DNA from: Eudromia elegans
Taxonomy: Eukaryota; Chordata; Aves; Tinamiformes; Tinamidae
Assembly: GCA_003342815.1 (NCBI GenBank)
Contig: PTEX01000340.1
Coordinates: 194,061 to 258,060 of the forward strand
Length of the DNA: 64,000 nt
Direction: 5' to 3'
In this document: positions 46,771 to 59,400 of the stretch, piece by piece
Numbering within the stretch: the stretch's first letter is position 1
How the letters are laid out: each line of letters starts with the position of its first letter
Made by a program: the position numbers and the translations under genes
The notes under the pieces: model-generated
Database searches by the model: none
Seen by the model: the letters and a program-made list of their open reading frames with translations, nothing else
Told to the model about the DNA's origin: nothing

Positions 46771-49700
46771 TATGAACACCTGTAGGTGATGACCTGTCAG
46801 CACTTTAAGTGCCTGTTACAGTGCAATGTGCTCTATAAGTTTTGGGTTCCCCATGGCCAAAGGTAAAAAGAGTTGGTGCAAAAATGCTGAGTGTAGCTTT
46901 GCCTCCAGCAAGACTGGAGGAGGAGCTTTCATCATTGCTACTCTTGGTCTTGGTCATTTTGAAGAATTTCAGAGAAGAGACAGGTTATACTGTGAGGCCG
47001 TCATCCTTCTCCTATTAAAAAAGAAAAAAAAAGTGGAATCTGCTGTACACATGTATGAATGTCTTGGAAAGGGAAATCAAATTTGTGGAAATGTGTTATT
47101 CTGAACTGCATCAAGTAATACGGGGTGAAAAGAAGCACATAACTGTTAAACAAAAGCATATATGAAACAATATTGAGCCCTTTGTAATCTTTACTTTGTG
47201 AATTACTTCATATATAGAGTGATTTCACTGCCTCTTCCTTCACTGTGGATTATATTCTTTTTTTTTCACATTTTAATAGTATGAAAAGGAAATTAAGAGA
47301 CCAACTTCAAAAAGTGTGAAAAAATAGAGGAGTTACCCAGAAAAAAAGACAACAGTAGTAGCTGAAACAATGTGTACTTTTTTTTGTTTGTTCTTTCCTT
47401 CACTTTAGGTAAAGCACCCATCTGAACTCTGGGGTTTTAATGATAACTTGAAGGGAGAAAATTCCCCACTGCTTTCCAGAAAGATCCTCTCATGACTTGA
47501 TGTGGTAATGACTTGAAATGGTCGTGACTTAGCTGTGACTATATTGCTTCCACTGTGTGGAACATGACTTTTCCATGTGTTGAGTGGCAATTCCATATAA
47601 ATATGATGTTCCACAATGGTGTAGCATTAGAGATGAACTTACGCCTTTCATATTTTCTCCAAGTTTCTTTTACAGAGATCTTATGTTTAATGCTGCAGCA
47701 ATAGCTCATTGATATCAATGTCCCACCTTCGAATGAGTTTGCATCAGCCCCAGAATTGGTGTATTGCTTTGGCAGAAACAAAATTATTTCCAGGAAAGAG
47801 GAAGGTCTTTTCAGGGAATAAGAACTGCAGTTACGTTTACATTTCAGTGTCCTTGAATTTTATTTTTCTTTCCTATCTGTATAGTTTAATTGCTTTTAAA
47901 AAGGTAGGAGAACTGCCTGTAAATTCTTGCTCCTTTATTGCTGTACAAAAGCAAATGGCAGTAAAAATCTGAAACAGGTCTGGCATTTTGATTTTTTTTT
48001 TTTTTTTAAATGAAGTGAGAGAATTCTGAGAAACTTCTTTCTTCATATTTCCAGACTGCTCTTCTGTCCTCCATTGCGGGTTCCTCACTGCCCGTCATCC
48101 TTCCCCCCCCACCCATGCTGATGAACAATGCCCTTGGCTTGAAAACTTTTGGTCATTGTTTAGCTGAAGATGGTACTCCAGGATTAACTTTTTCCTCTTA
48201 AAAAATGCTGGCAATTCTTATTCTTGAAAATGTGGTTTCTATCTTTTTAAAGACTTTCAGTGCTTAGTGGATTCAGCTTGTTCTACTCTAGGCAGTTACG
48301 TTGCTGCACCAAAATGGGAGAATGCTAATGTGTTTACCCCAGGGTAAAGAAAAATTTCTTCTTAAAAGGAAAGCAAGTGTTCACCTTCTGCTTTGAAAAC
48401 ACTGGCCGTAGATTTGTGTGGCTGCTCTGGTTAATCACTTCTGGATAGACTGGGATGTCTGGCGCGTGTGCCCCTTCCCAGCAGCACCACCATGCCCACA
48501 GGTATCTGGTGGGGATGCCCCGTCCCTGCTGCTCATGGATTGGCTCTGGACACCCTTGGGGTGAATGTCCCAGTCAGTGTCCTGGGCTAGGACACGTGGA
48601 AAGCTTTTTGTTTTTAGAAGTGTTGAAGATCATTGGCAGAAGAGTCACCTTGGTGCAGTTTCTTTTGGGGAAATGTGGGCAAAGCATTGTCCTTTGCTGT
48701 CCCTCAGCCATGCACCCAGTTGTGTACCGAAACTGGAATACCACGTCTGTATTCTGAGGAACTGGGTTTTTTGTTTGTTTGTCTTTTTGGTTGCAGTTTT
48801 CAATGAGAACTACATTACTGTTTTCTGGCGACCTATTATTTTAATTTCATATTCCTTTTCCTTGACAAGCATTGGACCTTCTTACATTTTTTTAGCTTCA
48901 ATCTTATAGAGAGAATTGTGGGATGTTTTTGCCTTCTCTTCAAAAATCAAAAGGTGTCAAGGGTGCAAGTCTTTTTACTCTTTTTTTTTTTTTTCCTTTC
49001 CACTTCTGAGAATAACAGGTTAAGAACTCCTAGAGTAAATTCTTGAAACCACTGGGAAAAGTGCTGATTATTTCAATAATCATATATGATTAAGCTTAAC
49101 TCTCCCTGCTAGACCAATATGAGGCCTTTACTCTTTTCTTAAGGAATTTAAATGCTATAGTATCCCTCTGACCAGGGTGCATTTCACAGGCACTCTCTAG
49201 ATAGCACTCACATTTCTTTGCCTGCTAGAAAATGTATTGCATATTGTAGTGCTTGCAGGAGCAAGCTGAAGCGAACTGGATTGACATCAAAGGCAAAGTC
49301 TTTCTGTACAAAATGCTAGAGATTTTAAGAGTGGTAAAAGTCTGGCAAAGGAAGTGCATACTATTTTTCATTGTAAGCCCCTTTGCCTCCTTCCCTCCTG
49401 CCTTCATAGAGTGTGTGTGTCAAAAACGAAGTGGTGCCAGCATATTATTTATGAAAGCAGTTTGCAGAGACTTGCTTTGGAACTTATTTGGCCATTTGAG
49501 GATTTTTTAAAAATATACATATATTTAAAGTTGTATCCTTCTTTATTATAATTTTCTTGAAAAAGGAGGCTACAAGACTGTAACATAGTGTCAGATGAAT
49601 ATTAAATGCTTGCTACACTGAAAAGTTCGTATGTTCTTCATATAGATGGATAATTACTTATAACAGCACTGAGCTTAACATCAGCAAACACATGTTGATA

Positions 49701-51493
49701 TCTGAGAAGTCATAGAGAAATGCTGTAGAGGTCACCTCTACCCCTGATGTGGTTATACTTCTGATCAATGTCTGTAGGAGAGGAGAAAGACCTCAGACCT
49801 CCCATGGAGAAACAACTTCCTACCTAATGAGCTCAGTCAGTGCTGGTTTCATTTGTTAAGATGAGATGTTGATAAAAAGTCAAGATGCAGCCACTAGATT
49901 TTGCTCTACATGTAGTAGCTGGTAGAGGAAGCTAATTTTTAAGATGATGTTGGATATCCTGCATTGTGTTCTGAAGATCTTGAGATGTTGCTCATTATTT
50001 ACTGAGGAAATCAGGGGTGATATTCGGGGGTGAACTGGCCTGTGGTTGGTAGTTGTAGTGGGCAAGGCCAAAGAGCACTTGGTAGGAAAGCAGCACAGCA
50101 AACCTTTGTGCCAGCTATGGCTGCTGATGCCCTCGTGGGCTTGCTCAACACAGGAGACCTGCAGGTTAAAGCTCTCAAGTGAATGACTGTGTCAGGAGGA
50201 AGCAATCTTTCCCACCAGAGAGGCATCCTAGTGCTGGAAGCACAGCAGTGTTTCACATGGTCAAGACAGACTATCCTTCCAGCTGCCCTAGCTGCATCAG
50301 GTGGTTGCTCACTTACTTAATGGGGTTTGCTGGTTGCTGTGGCTCTGCTTTCTTCCAATCCATTAGTGTGCATCTCTAATAAAAGGTCCTTCTCAGGACC
50401 ATGCACATTTAAAATTCCACTTATTTTTTTTTCCACAATTGCTTCTATCCAAATGTGAAGTAGAAGCAGAAAATGGCTTTTGTAATTACCTTTCTATCCA
50501 GACTGTTGTGAGCACTTTATTGACAGTCTGGCTCGTGGAAGTAAGTTTTGCACCATTGTTGCTATTTCTGTGCATATTGTGACAGGTATGTGATCAGTAA
50601 TTTGCTAGAGGGTTTGGGGCAATAGTTTTACAAGTTATATACAGTCCTGAGATGAGCTGCAATGAATGGAAAGGTGTCGCTTTGATGTGGTAATGAAGCT
50701 GTAATGTAGGATGTAAAGGGACAATTTGGCTCCTTTGCCTCAGGTTAGGTTTATGAGATTAAACTTTTTTAGTACATTACTGAATGTTGCCTGGTGGGTT
50801 TAAACACAACACTAACTATTGAAGTACAAAAGCTTTTGGGAAATTAGTAAAGGAATGTACAATAGGCCAGAACATATCAGACCGATGGTTGGTAAATTCC
50901 AGGGGAGATTGCTGCCTAAAAAAATATCATATTAGTACCTTCTGAAAGTGCCTTTTTAATTTGTAAGTTATCCTAAAAAATGTGTACACAGGTCTACTGA
51001 AACGCTTGGTTCACACATTTTCAGTAAATTATTGATAAAATAGAACAGCTTGCAAAATTCTGTGAGTCCACGCCAAGACCATCCTCAGGCATTCCTGTCT
51101 TTCTGAAAATTAGGCTAAGGTCCTAAGAACGTGATATCTTTTGTGCTGTGGTAAAGCCTAGGACCTACGGTGAATGGGAATCAAATTTAGGCAGGTCTTT
51201 GCCATTAAAGTAGTTGGTAAAGTCTGTCAAAGCCTGGAGGTTTGGTTTTGTCAGATGGATTGTTTGGGGTGCTCATTTCTTTCTATCCATGTGTCAGTTT
51301 AGAATCATGATAAAATAAATTTGAAAATTTCCCCTGTTTATTGCTAGGCTAGTGCACTAAAACTATTTGTGCTCTGTCAATAAAACTAGAATTCCCTGGA
51401 CATAATCCTTGGATATTACAGTATGGTGGGATGGAGAAACTAATTTCAGAAAATTGGTGACTGGATGGGTATCCATTGTTTGAAGAATAACGT

Positions 51494-51558
51494 CTTATAT
51501 ATATGTGTATGCAACATGTATACACATACATAATGTACATATATACACAAAATACATA
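51494..51558 (+). repeat. TA/TG-rich degenerate simple repeat
   Basis: Alternating TATATATG, TGTATAC and ACATATAT words form an irregular purine-pyrimidine alternating run that can pair with itself. Confidence 0.75.
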
Positions 51559-52745
51559 TGTTGCGTTTGTTTCACCTTTATGTCTGCCCATATCACGGGT
51601 CTCTGTTTTCACTTGCAGGCACAGGAAGCATCAATGCAGACAGTATCCTGGGTGACCTGTCCTGCCCTGACCATGGTTTCTGAGCTGGGCAACGTGTCAG
51701 TTTCAGTTTGCTCTTTCTTAAAATTTTGTGTGGAACTGCTAAAATTTTCACCTCAAAACAGTGCATTTCCCCATACTAAAAAGCATATGAACTAGATAAG
51801 ACTTTTCTAAACTAATCTGCTTGCTGCCTTAGTTTTTCAGCTTCTTGTTAAAGTAGTTGTGGCATCCTATTTCAAATGCCCCATGCAGCTGAGATTGGAA
51901 GCTCTCTAAGACTTCAGGATATTACTGTGATCAAAGCAAATCAAGTAATTAGTGAATAGGCTTAAAATTGGTTTGTATAAACTTTTTTTTCCAAACCATT
52001 GATAAAAAACGCATGGTTTACTGTCTGCTTCTTCTAGAAGTACTGTTTCTTTCTGCTCCCTGTTTCCACTTCTTAATGGTCACAAGCAAAATGACCATAA
52101 GAGAGTTAGTTTAAAGAATAATATTCAGATGAAGAAGTTCAAGTTGATGACAACCTGGTGACAGGAAGGAATTACGTGATTGCATAGAATGCATAAATGC
52201 TGTAAAGCTGGTATACTTTAACACTTCTGCTGTAGTCGTGCGTATTTGTGCCCTCAGTATCTCCTCCATGAAGTTTCTTGAGAAGAGAAACCCATTCTCC
52301 AGCTCTTACCAACAAAGTCTTACTGAGACTTAGCTGCTGCGTTTTCACCTCTATTCTCCCCCGAATTCTCCCCAATGTTCCATGAAGACTATGCAGGGGG
52401 TTCGCAGCAGGATCTTTCTGGGAAGGTCAGTGCTTTGCTCTTTGTGAGAGTGACAATAAATGGAGAATTTTGTCACTGAAAGTCTGAAAAAGGGGTCCTG
52501 CTCCCACTTGCTTCAGCATCAGCAGATGCTGGAAAGGCAGAGCGGGTAAACACTGTCTTTCCTTCAAGCTGCTGGCACGCGGTGACGCCTCTCGGCTGAT
52601 AGAAACGGCCATGCATCCTGCTCACACAGCGATGCCCAGAGCCTGCCTGTGCCCACGGCTTCTCCTGCCGTCTCGGTTTATGGTCTGGTTAAATTCTCGC
52701 TCTGAGGCTCTTCAGAAGGGAGTCTTGTAGGAATAAGCTGCGTCT

Positions 52746-52759
52746 CCACTAGAGGGAGA
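52746..52759 (+). promoter_or_regulatory. CTCF-like motif in a GC-richer patch
   Basis: CCACTAGAGGGAGA matches 12 of 14 positions of CCASYAGRKGGCRS, differing at positions 12 and 14. The surrounding 400 bases have more CpG than the rest of the region. Confidence 0.3.
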
Positions 52760-53414
52760 TGCTGGTGCGGCCGTGCTGAGAAAATTTGATTTCGTCCCGT
52801 CTTCAGTCTTCAGGCTGATGGTGTTACCTCCAGTGGGAGCATCTCAGGGACCCGGGCTGCTGCCATGTGCCACCAGCAAAACCATGTCAGTGAGACCAGC
52901 ATGCAGTGGTTCGTGTGTGCATAAGATGGGCTAAGAGAGGGGAGGCTGCCCGGCCGATGCCGGGTCTGTAAATTAGAGCCAGATCTGCTCAGTGAAGCTG
53001 TCAGGGGTCAGAGGAGCTCTGCATGGGCCCTTGGCTTTGGTTTCATGGAAGCACTTGGTGGGTTGTGACTGTGGGATGCCTAAAAACTGCAGCTTGTGGG
53101 CGGATTTCAGTATGCTATCCTTCTGTGGCTTGGATGGCTTGGCCTTCCTAGTTTATATAATCTCAAATAAAGAGGGTATTAGTGGTTCCCTAGTGATGCT
53201 GTATGATTTATTCTTTTCTTGCAAATTGTCTTAACCAGGCTTTGAATTGTGCGGGCATTTAAGTGTGCATACCCAAGCCAGTGTGCATGAGTTCCGAGGG
53301 GAGAGTTTGAGGCTAAATACTATTTGTTTTCTTTTTCATAATGATCAAGATTGCTCTTCATTTATGTTTTTCTTTTGTTACAATTTCTTTTTTTTCCCTC
53401 TTGTTTTTTAAAAG

Positions 53415-53496
53415 ACACATGAAAGGAGTGCATCTCAATGTAAAACACAGAGAACTGATGGTGATTACAGAGGAAGACGCACTGAATGGAGAGTAA
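53415..53496 (+). CDS. candidate 3-prime terminal coding exon with C2H2 finger end
   Basis: A T-rich tract of about 35 bases ending in AAAAG (53410-53414) looks like a good splice acceptor. From 53415 (third base of a split codon) the frame is open for 26 codons and stops at TAA 53494-53496. It begins HMKGVHLNVKHRELM and ends TEEDALNGE. H-x4-H (HMKGVH) is the zinc-binding histidine pair that closes a C2H2 zinc finger, which would put the cysteines in the preceding exon. The acidic, hydrophilic end suits a C-terminus. An AATAAA lies about 745 bases downstream (54240). I do not recognise the parent protein and see no upstream exon. A 26-codon open frame is not rare by chance, so the call is tentative. 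Confidence 0.28.
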
Positions 53497-56400
53497 CTTC
53501 TCTCAGAATACAAACATTTAAAGATTTTTTTTGTCGTGTTTTTACATTGAGTTCATTCTGCCGTTGGGCTTTTGATCTTTCTCTTGAATTCCTAGTATAT
53601 CTCAAATATTCTGTCTAAACTATTTCTTATTTCTATTAGATAATCTGCATTCTGAGGACGTAGTAAGCGAAGCTAACTAATCACTGAAGTATGGTGTGAA
53701 TTTACAACAACCTACTTAACCCACATGACCTCCTGTATGTACTTGAGAACTTGTCTACCAAATGGAACCCAGAGCTAATCTGAGCCAATTCGTAAAGAGA
53801 ATTAGTTAAATAGCGTGCTGATCCTCTGTGTCTACCCCTTTTTTTTCTGATATGCAAGAGTCTAAGTTGCATTAAACTTCACTCAAAAACTGAGAGAGGA
53901 AGAAAGTCAGAGGGAAAGGTGCTGAGAATTTGGCTTTTCCTTCACTGGTATCTGTTCAAGGAATGTCTCGGAATCTGTTTGCATTTATAAATCTTGAATT
54001 CATGGACTGATTAGCAGAAATTACCTGGGGCCAAAACAGAATACTCCTGCTCCTGTTCTCTAGTAAATATTTTTGACAGTTTGTGTTCCCAGGATATAAT
54101 GGAGCTGTATTGCTCCTAATAATCTCTAAAGGATGTTTGCTTAAAACTGCAACTGGCTGAGTTGGGCTTCTATAAACACTGAGTGTGAACAAGAGGGATA
54201 AACCTAGTGACCCATCCATCCTCTTTCCCCATTCCTAATAATAAATCCTTTTGACCTCTACTAAGAATTTTTTTTTTTCCTCAAAGACTCAAAAATTCTG
54301 GATCTATTATCATGAGTACACCAGCAACTTGCATAGTAGGCAACAAGTAATTATGTTTCATTTGTCAGCGTCAAGATTTTTGTTGTTTTGAGCTACTGGG
54401 TTTGTTGTCCTTCTATTACAGCAAGATCAAAGGTAAGATCTTATTTCTGGGTCACTGCTGTCCATCAGATAAGTTTGTTTGTGGCCTTGGGAAAAAGCAG
54501 TGACATGAGAATAGGGAATTTAAACCCAGTCATTAAGATAATTCTTTTTCATTGCCAATTCTTAATTCTTGCCAAACTTCATTCAGCTTCACTATTCAAA
54601 ATATAGTACTGTAGAAATTGCCCAACGAACAGTTAACTGGATTGATGCAGATGTTACAAAAATATTTCTGAAGCAGCATGACTGTTATTTCTAGTTTGTT
54701 TTGAGAAGCTGATAAACAGTTAATGTGTCTGCATTGGTCTGGCCTGAACCATGCTAAACTGATTCTGTACAACCTTTAATGTACTTTTGTTTCTATTTCA
54801 GATAGAAACCGGCACATAACTGGTCCAGGTCCATGTAAATCTATATTAAGATGGTACATTTGTAATTTGGGGATTGGCATGTTTAATTGGGACTTCCTTG
54901 GCTTCAGCATTTCCAATTTATTGTACTTTGTGGTGATTCCCTCTATCTGAACATTGAAGAGATGTTTAAGGGATTTTTGGAGGTGGAAGTATTTAACTCT
55001 GACACCCCTCAAAGCTGTTTCAAAAATTGTGACATTCTCTTATCATCCAGATGTTTTTTTATCAAGTGGGAAGGATATAGGCCAGATGTTTAAGTAGAAA
55101 CTTGTTTCAGAGTAATGCCAGCATAATGCTTTTTTAAGTTCTTTTAAGTTTGGTTAGTGTTTGTTAATAATGAATCCTCTGTCACTGGTCCATGAAAATG
55201 TTGAATTGTGTCACTGCTATTGGGGAGGTGAGGAAGAGGGGAACTTTTTTTTTCTTATCTTGGAAATTTATATTAAAAGTCTGTTTATAAGTTGTTATGA
55301 AGAGCAGTTCATGCTGCTTTTCCTGCTGAGGAGTGATAGAGAGCTGGGAAAACATCCTGTGCTATCCCACCTGGTGATTTAACACCTTGATAACAGTAAG
55401 CTAGTTGCCTACTATTGTTTGCTTTAATGACATTGATTGTTAAGTGAATTAGCGGTGAGAACTCTCTGGGAGTTAAATTCCTCCAAATGTCTGGGTGAGG
55501 CCATACCAGTACATGTGGTTTCAGCGTTGTGAAAGAGCTCTTTCAGCTTGTGATCTGGATGTGCAGAAATTTCTATGAGCAGCTCCTTTTTTTTTTTTTT
55601 TTTTCCTGATCTTTATTATGGAAGAGGACAAAAAAATAAAAACACACGTTATTTGCTTTCTCATGTGGCTGTGATATTGCATGTGCTTATATGCAGTACT
55701 TCATGTATGTTCACTGAGATCAAAATGGCTATATGAAGTTTTATGGAAACACACTCAACGCTCATGCACACACATAGAGAGCAGTTAAGATGGTCCATCT
55801 TAAACAATAAGTAATCATCAACCATGCTGTCTTTGAATTTTTCTTTTCTTATTAGTTAAATTCTTCAAATCTAGAGTTTATTAATAGATGTAAACCATTC
55901 TAAAAGTTTCAGAAAATGTTTTGAAATGGCTTATTTTAGAGGCATTTGGTACTTCAGAAGTCATTATCATGGAAGTGCAGATTATGAAAAGCATTGTCAT
56001 GTGACCACAGCTTCCTTGTGGTTTTGTCATGAGAAGCCATCCACAGTTAGTTGTTTACACAAATCCAAGCAGGTTGTCATTATTTTTCCATTATCATCAT
56101 TACTCTTCCTGGTGTACTTGTATTTTCACCCTGTTCTGGTGGTTCCTCTTTAAGTTTATTTTAAAGTCATGGGATCATGTTTAAATTAGATGATGGCATG
56201 TATTATAAAAAAAAAAAAAAGTCTCTGAGCTTTCCTAGTCCAAGGATATTTGAAATAGAGAAATTGAAGAGGAAAAAAAGAAAAAAAAAACACACATTCA
56301 GAGCTTTCTTACTTCTCCAGCACTCATTAATTCAAAAAACTCAGTGGATTGCTAACTGCTGTGGCTGAAATTGCTCCTTGCAGCTGATGCTGTCTTGATA

Positions 56401-59400
56401 ATTTCTGTGGCTAGTATGCATGATTTAAAGCATCCAGGTTTTGTTTGTTTGGTCTTACGGCAGATGGATCAGTTCTAGACTAGAAACTTCTAACATTGCT
56501 GAAGAAACCTGCAGGTACCAGCCAGCATCCCTTTCATTATAGGAGATGGTCACTGGTTGCTGAAGTGGTACTGGGTACTACTATCTGGTAGGACAGAGGT
56601 GGTTCTCTAAGCAATCTTTAACTTGCAAACATTCGTGGAAATCATTAGGAGAAGTTGATAGGAGAACCTGATAGATAACAATCGGAATAAAACTGAAGGT
56701 TCTGGATGGTAATGGGTACGCAACCTGCTCTGATTTTAAGGGAGACTTTCAGAAAAATGAGAAAAACAAGAAAGCTGTGCAGAATTTTTTGAACTCTTGA
56801 GGGTGTCCTTGATAAAGCTCTAAAGAAGCTTTTCAGAGAAGAAGGGAGCTTTGAAAAAAAAGATAAAAAACAACAACAGAATGTTGTACAAGAGGTAAGT
56901 AACCTGTCCATTGCTTCCTTGTATCAGAAAAGAGCAGATGTCTGTGCATTTATTCTGGGTTAAGTCATTTGTGTTTAAGTACAGACATATAGAGAAAGGA
57001 GGTTTAGCAAAGCAGAGAACTGAAATTGTGTATGGTGTAAACTGGCTCAGATCAGACAAGTACAATAAGGATTAGTTAAAAATCCTTATGGACACCTAGA
57101 CAAATTAAATTACAGTTTCATCTGATGGAAAGTAACATTTCCCATTAATCAGTGTGTAGCAGCGAGAGAAAACATGTTGATATTCAGCATCATTTGGTGG
57201 AAAGGAGCCTCATACAGTTATGTGCAAGCAGGGTGGTGATTCTCTTAGCAAAAATTCTTGAAGGTAGACTCAACTGTACGTAGAGCAACTTTGCTGCAGC
57301 CTATTTTGTGGGTTAATGTGCGTTTTATTACAGTCAGATCTGTGCAGTAGTTGTGATAGTTTAGGAAAAGTGCATTTATGCATGGCAACTATTAAACCAA
57401 ATAGGGTTTGATTTTTAAAATGTAAAAATGTCTGTTTATTAGTTAAAGTTTGTGTTTGCTGCAATGGCAGAATTCAGAGTAGGGAGGATACAAATCCCTT
57501 TGGATATCCTAAGGTTTTTTTTAGACACAGAAAATTAGAAACACCAAGAAAAATCTTTGCTTTAATAAGATGTAGCATTGTTTAGTTTCCCCTTTTCATA
57601 ATGGGATGTTTATGTGTCTTAGGAAAGATCTTTCTAATGAGCTTCTTCCTGGCAGTAACATAAAGAAGGGAAGATGTTTGTATTTTTCCCTTCAAGATGT
57701 TCTGGGTCCTTTCCATTAATCTGTAAAGAAGGTCATGATGGATCAAATGAAAATCCATTCTGCTTTCATTGGGACTATGATGACATCCCACTGCCATCTC
57801 TCTGAATAGCTTTTGCCATAAAGAGTCAATAAGAGCAAGGATGCTGCGAGGAGTAATGTCAGGGCTCTCCTGGCTTCAGCAGGGGAGCCGCTGGGTTGAA
57901 CCTGGAGCAAATGCGTAGGGAAGTGGGAGGCCTGCTGCCTTCCTAGCCTGCCATTGAGGTCATCAGCAAAAGCCTTTGAACTTCATAGGCTCTTGTTTGG
58001 CCAAATCAAACAGAAAAACCTAAACAAAAACAATTCCAGAGAAAATTAGTAGCTTGCAACTTCAGGAATAATCTGTTCACCAAAAAGCCTTTCACAGTGG
58101 CCACAGAAAGACACTTTTTGACAAGCCAAACTGGAAAAATAACTTCAGGGTAAGTAAAGGAAAGATACAGAAGTGCACAGCTTAATTTCAGATAATGAAC
58201 TGTCTTCCCTTTGATGAAATCCAAAGGTCCACCTGCCTCTGTCATCTGCAAAATTGGTATGAGACAGAGCGATAGGCAAAGCAGTGGCACTGGGCAAAGA
58301 ATTCTCTGCAAATTCTTTGGGATTGTGTGCTGCTGAAATCCTTGCACTAGAAATTTGTTGACTAGTGGATTTTTTATTTTTAATATCTATATGGATTGTT
58401 CTTTCAGTGTTTTAGATGAATAAATGTTATATTCTAGACCACTGGATGACGAGAGGATCTCCTGACCAAGCGTGCGCTGTATGAGTAGATGGTTTCTTTG
58501 AGGGAGGGACACTACAAGGTTCTTTCATTGTTGTAAATGAATGAGTATGGGGTCAGTGAATAAGGTGATAGATAGTCTTCTTTTCTCTGTAGAGTTCATG
58601 AACTCTTCAGCTTGGGTAAGGAGGCCCCACCTGATGATACATTTCTTTGCAACCACTACCAAACTCTTCTCTGGATGCACTCTGTTTTGGGAAGATTTAG
58701 AAGCAGTCTTGTAGTACCCTGAGTATTAATCATGGAGGCAAGAATAATGATCTTTCCTTGAATAGCCACAGAGCTCCTTTTCAAAAAGGTTTTACTGATG
58801 TCCTCTTTTCTTAAACACAGTCTGAAATGTGAATGCAGATTAATTAGATTTGAGATTGTTGATTACTGTGTTGTACCAAACAGAATATGAAGGCAATTTT
58901 TAAAATTGGCCAAAAGGAGAAACTACTTAGAACTTCTTTTGAAGTGAGAAAGTTAATGAGATGTAGAAAAGAAAAAAAAAGAAAGAAAAAAATGACTGTT
59001 GCAAAATCTCAGTTCTGCACAAATAGTATCTATTCATGGGACAGCAGAGAAAAGTGTTCTCATTTTCTTCTCAAATACATTTCTGCTGTGTTAAATATTT
59101 GTGACAATTGTATTAGGATATTTTTTGCTCTTGGGGATTCACCTGTCTGCATTTTTTGCGTGCATGCTAGTGATCTATTCTTATCTAAAAATATTAATGT
59201 TGAAATAGTTTTCTTTCCAGACGCAGATTAGCACAGAAAACTTACCCTTCTTTTTTTCACCCAGTACAGGGAAACTTAACATCTGTATTAGTCTTCTAAA
59301 ATTGAAAGACTAAAGAAGTGGAAACTGTTAATCTCTTCTAGCCGAAGGAGGTTACAAAATTCTCTGGAGCACCTTTTCAAAACTTTGAGGTGTACAGATA

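Larger units (their letters stand above)
45121..53414. other. 8.3-kb stretch with no recognised gene
   Basis: Mostly AT-rich. It includes a minor CpG cluster near 45620-45660, an exon-like 57-base segment (45995), a branched-fold segment (46684), a TA/TG-rich run (51494) and a GC-richer part around 52560-52960 with a CTCF-like motif. If the CpG island is a plus-strand promoter, this would be its first intron, which is speculation. Confidence 0.4.

Noticed and set aside
47245-47330. Poly-T acceptor followed by 15 open codons and a stop (YEKEIKRPTSKSVKK)
   Set aside because: It is short and A-rich, with no second feature supporting an exon.
56645-56911. Strong donor AAGAG/GTAAGT at 56894 with an open K/E/Q-rich frame before it
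   Set aside because: No credible acceptor restores an open exon, and the frame is A-rich low complexity.
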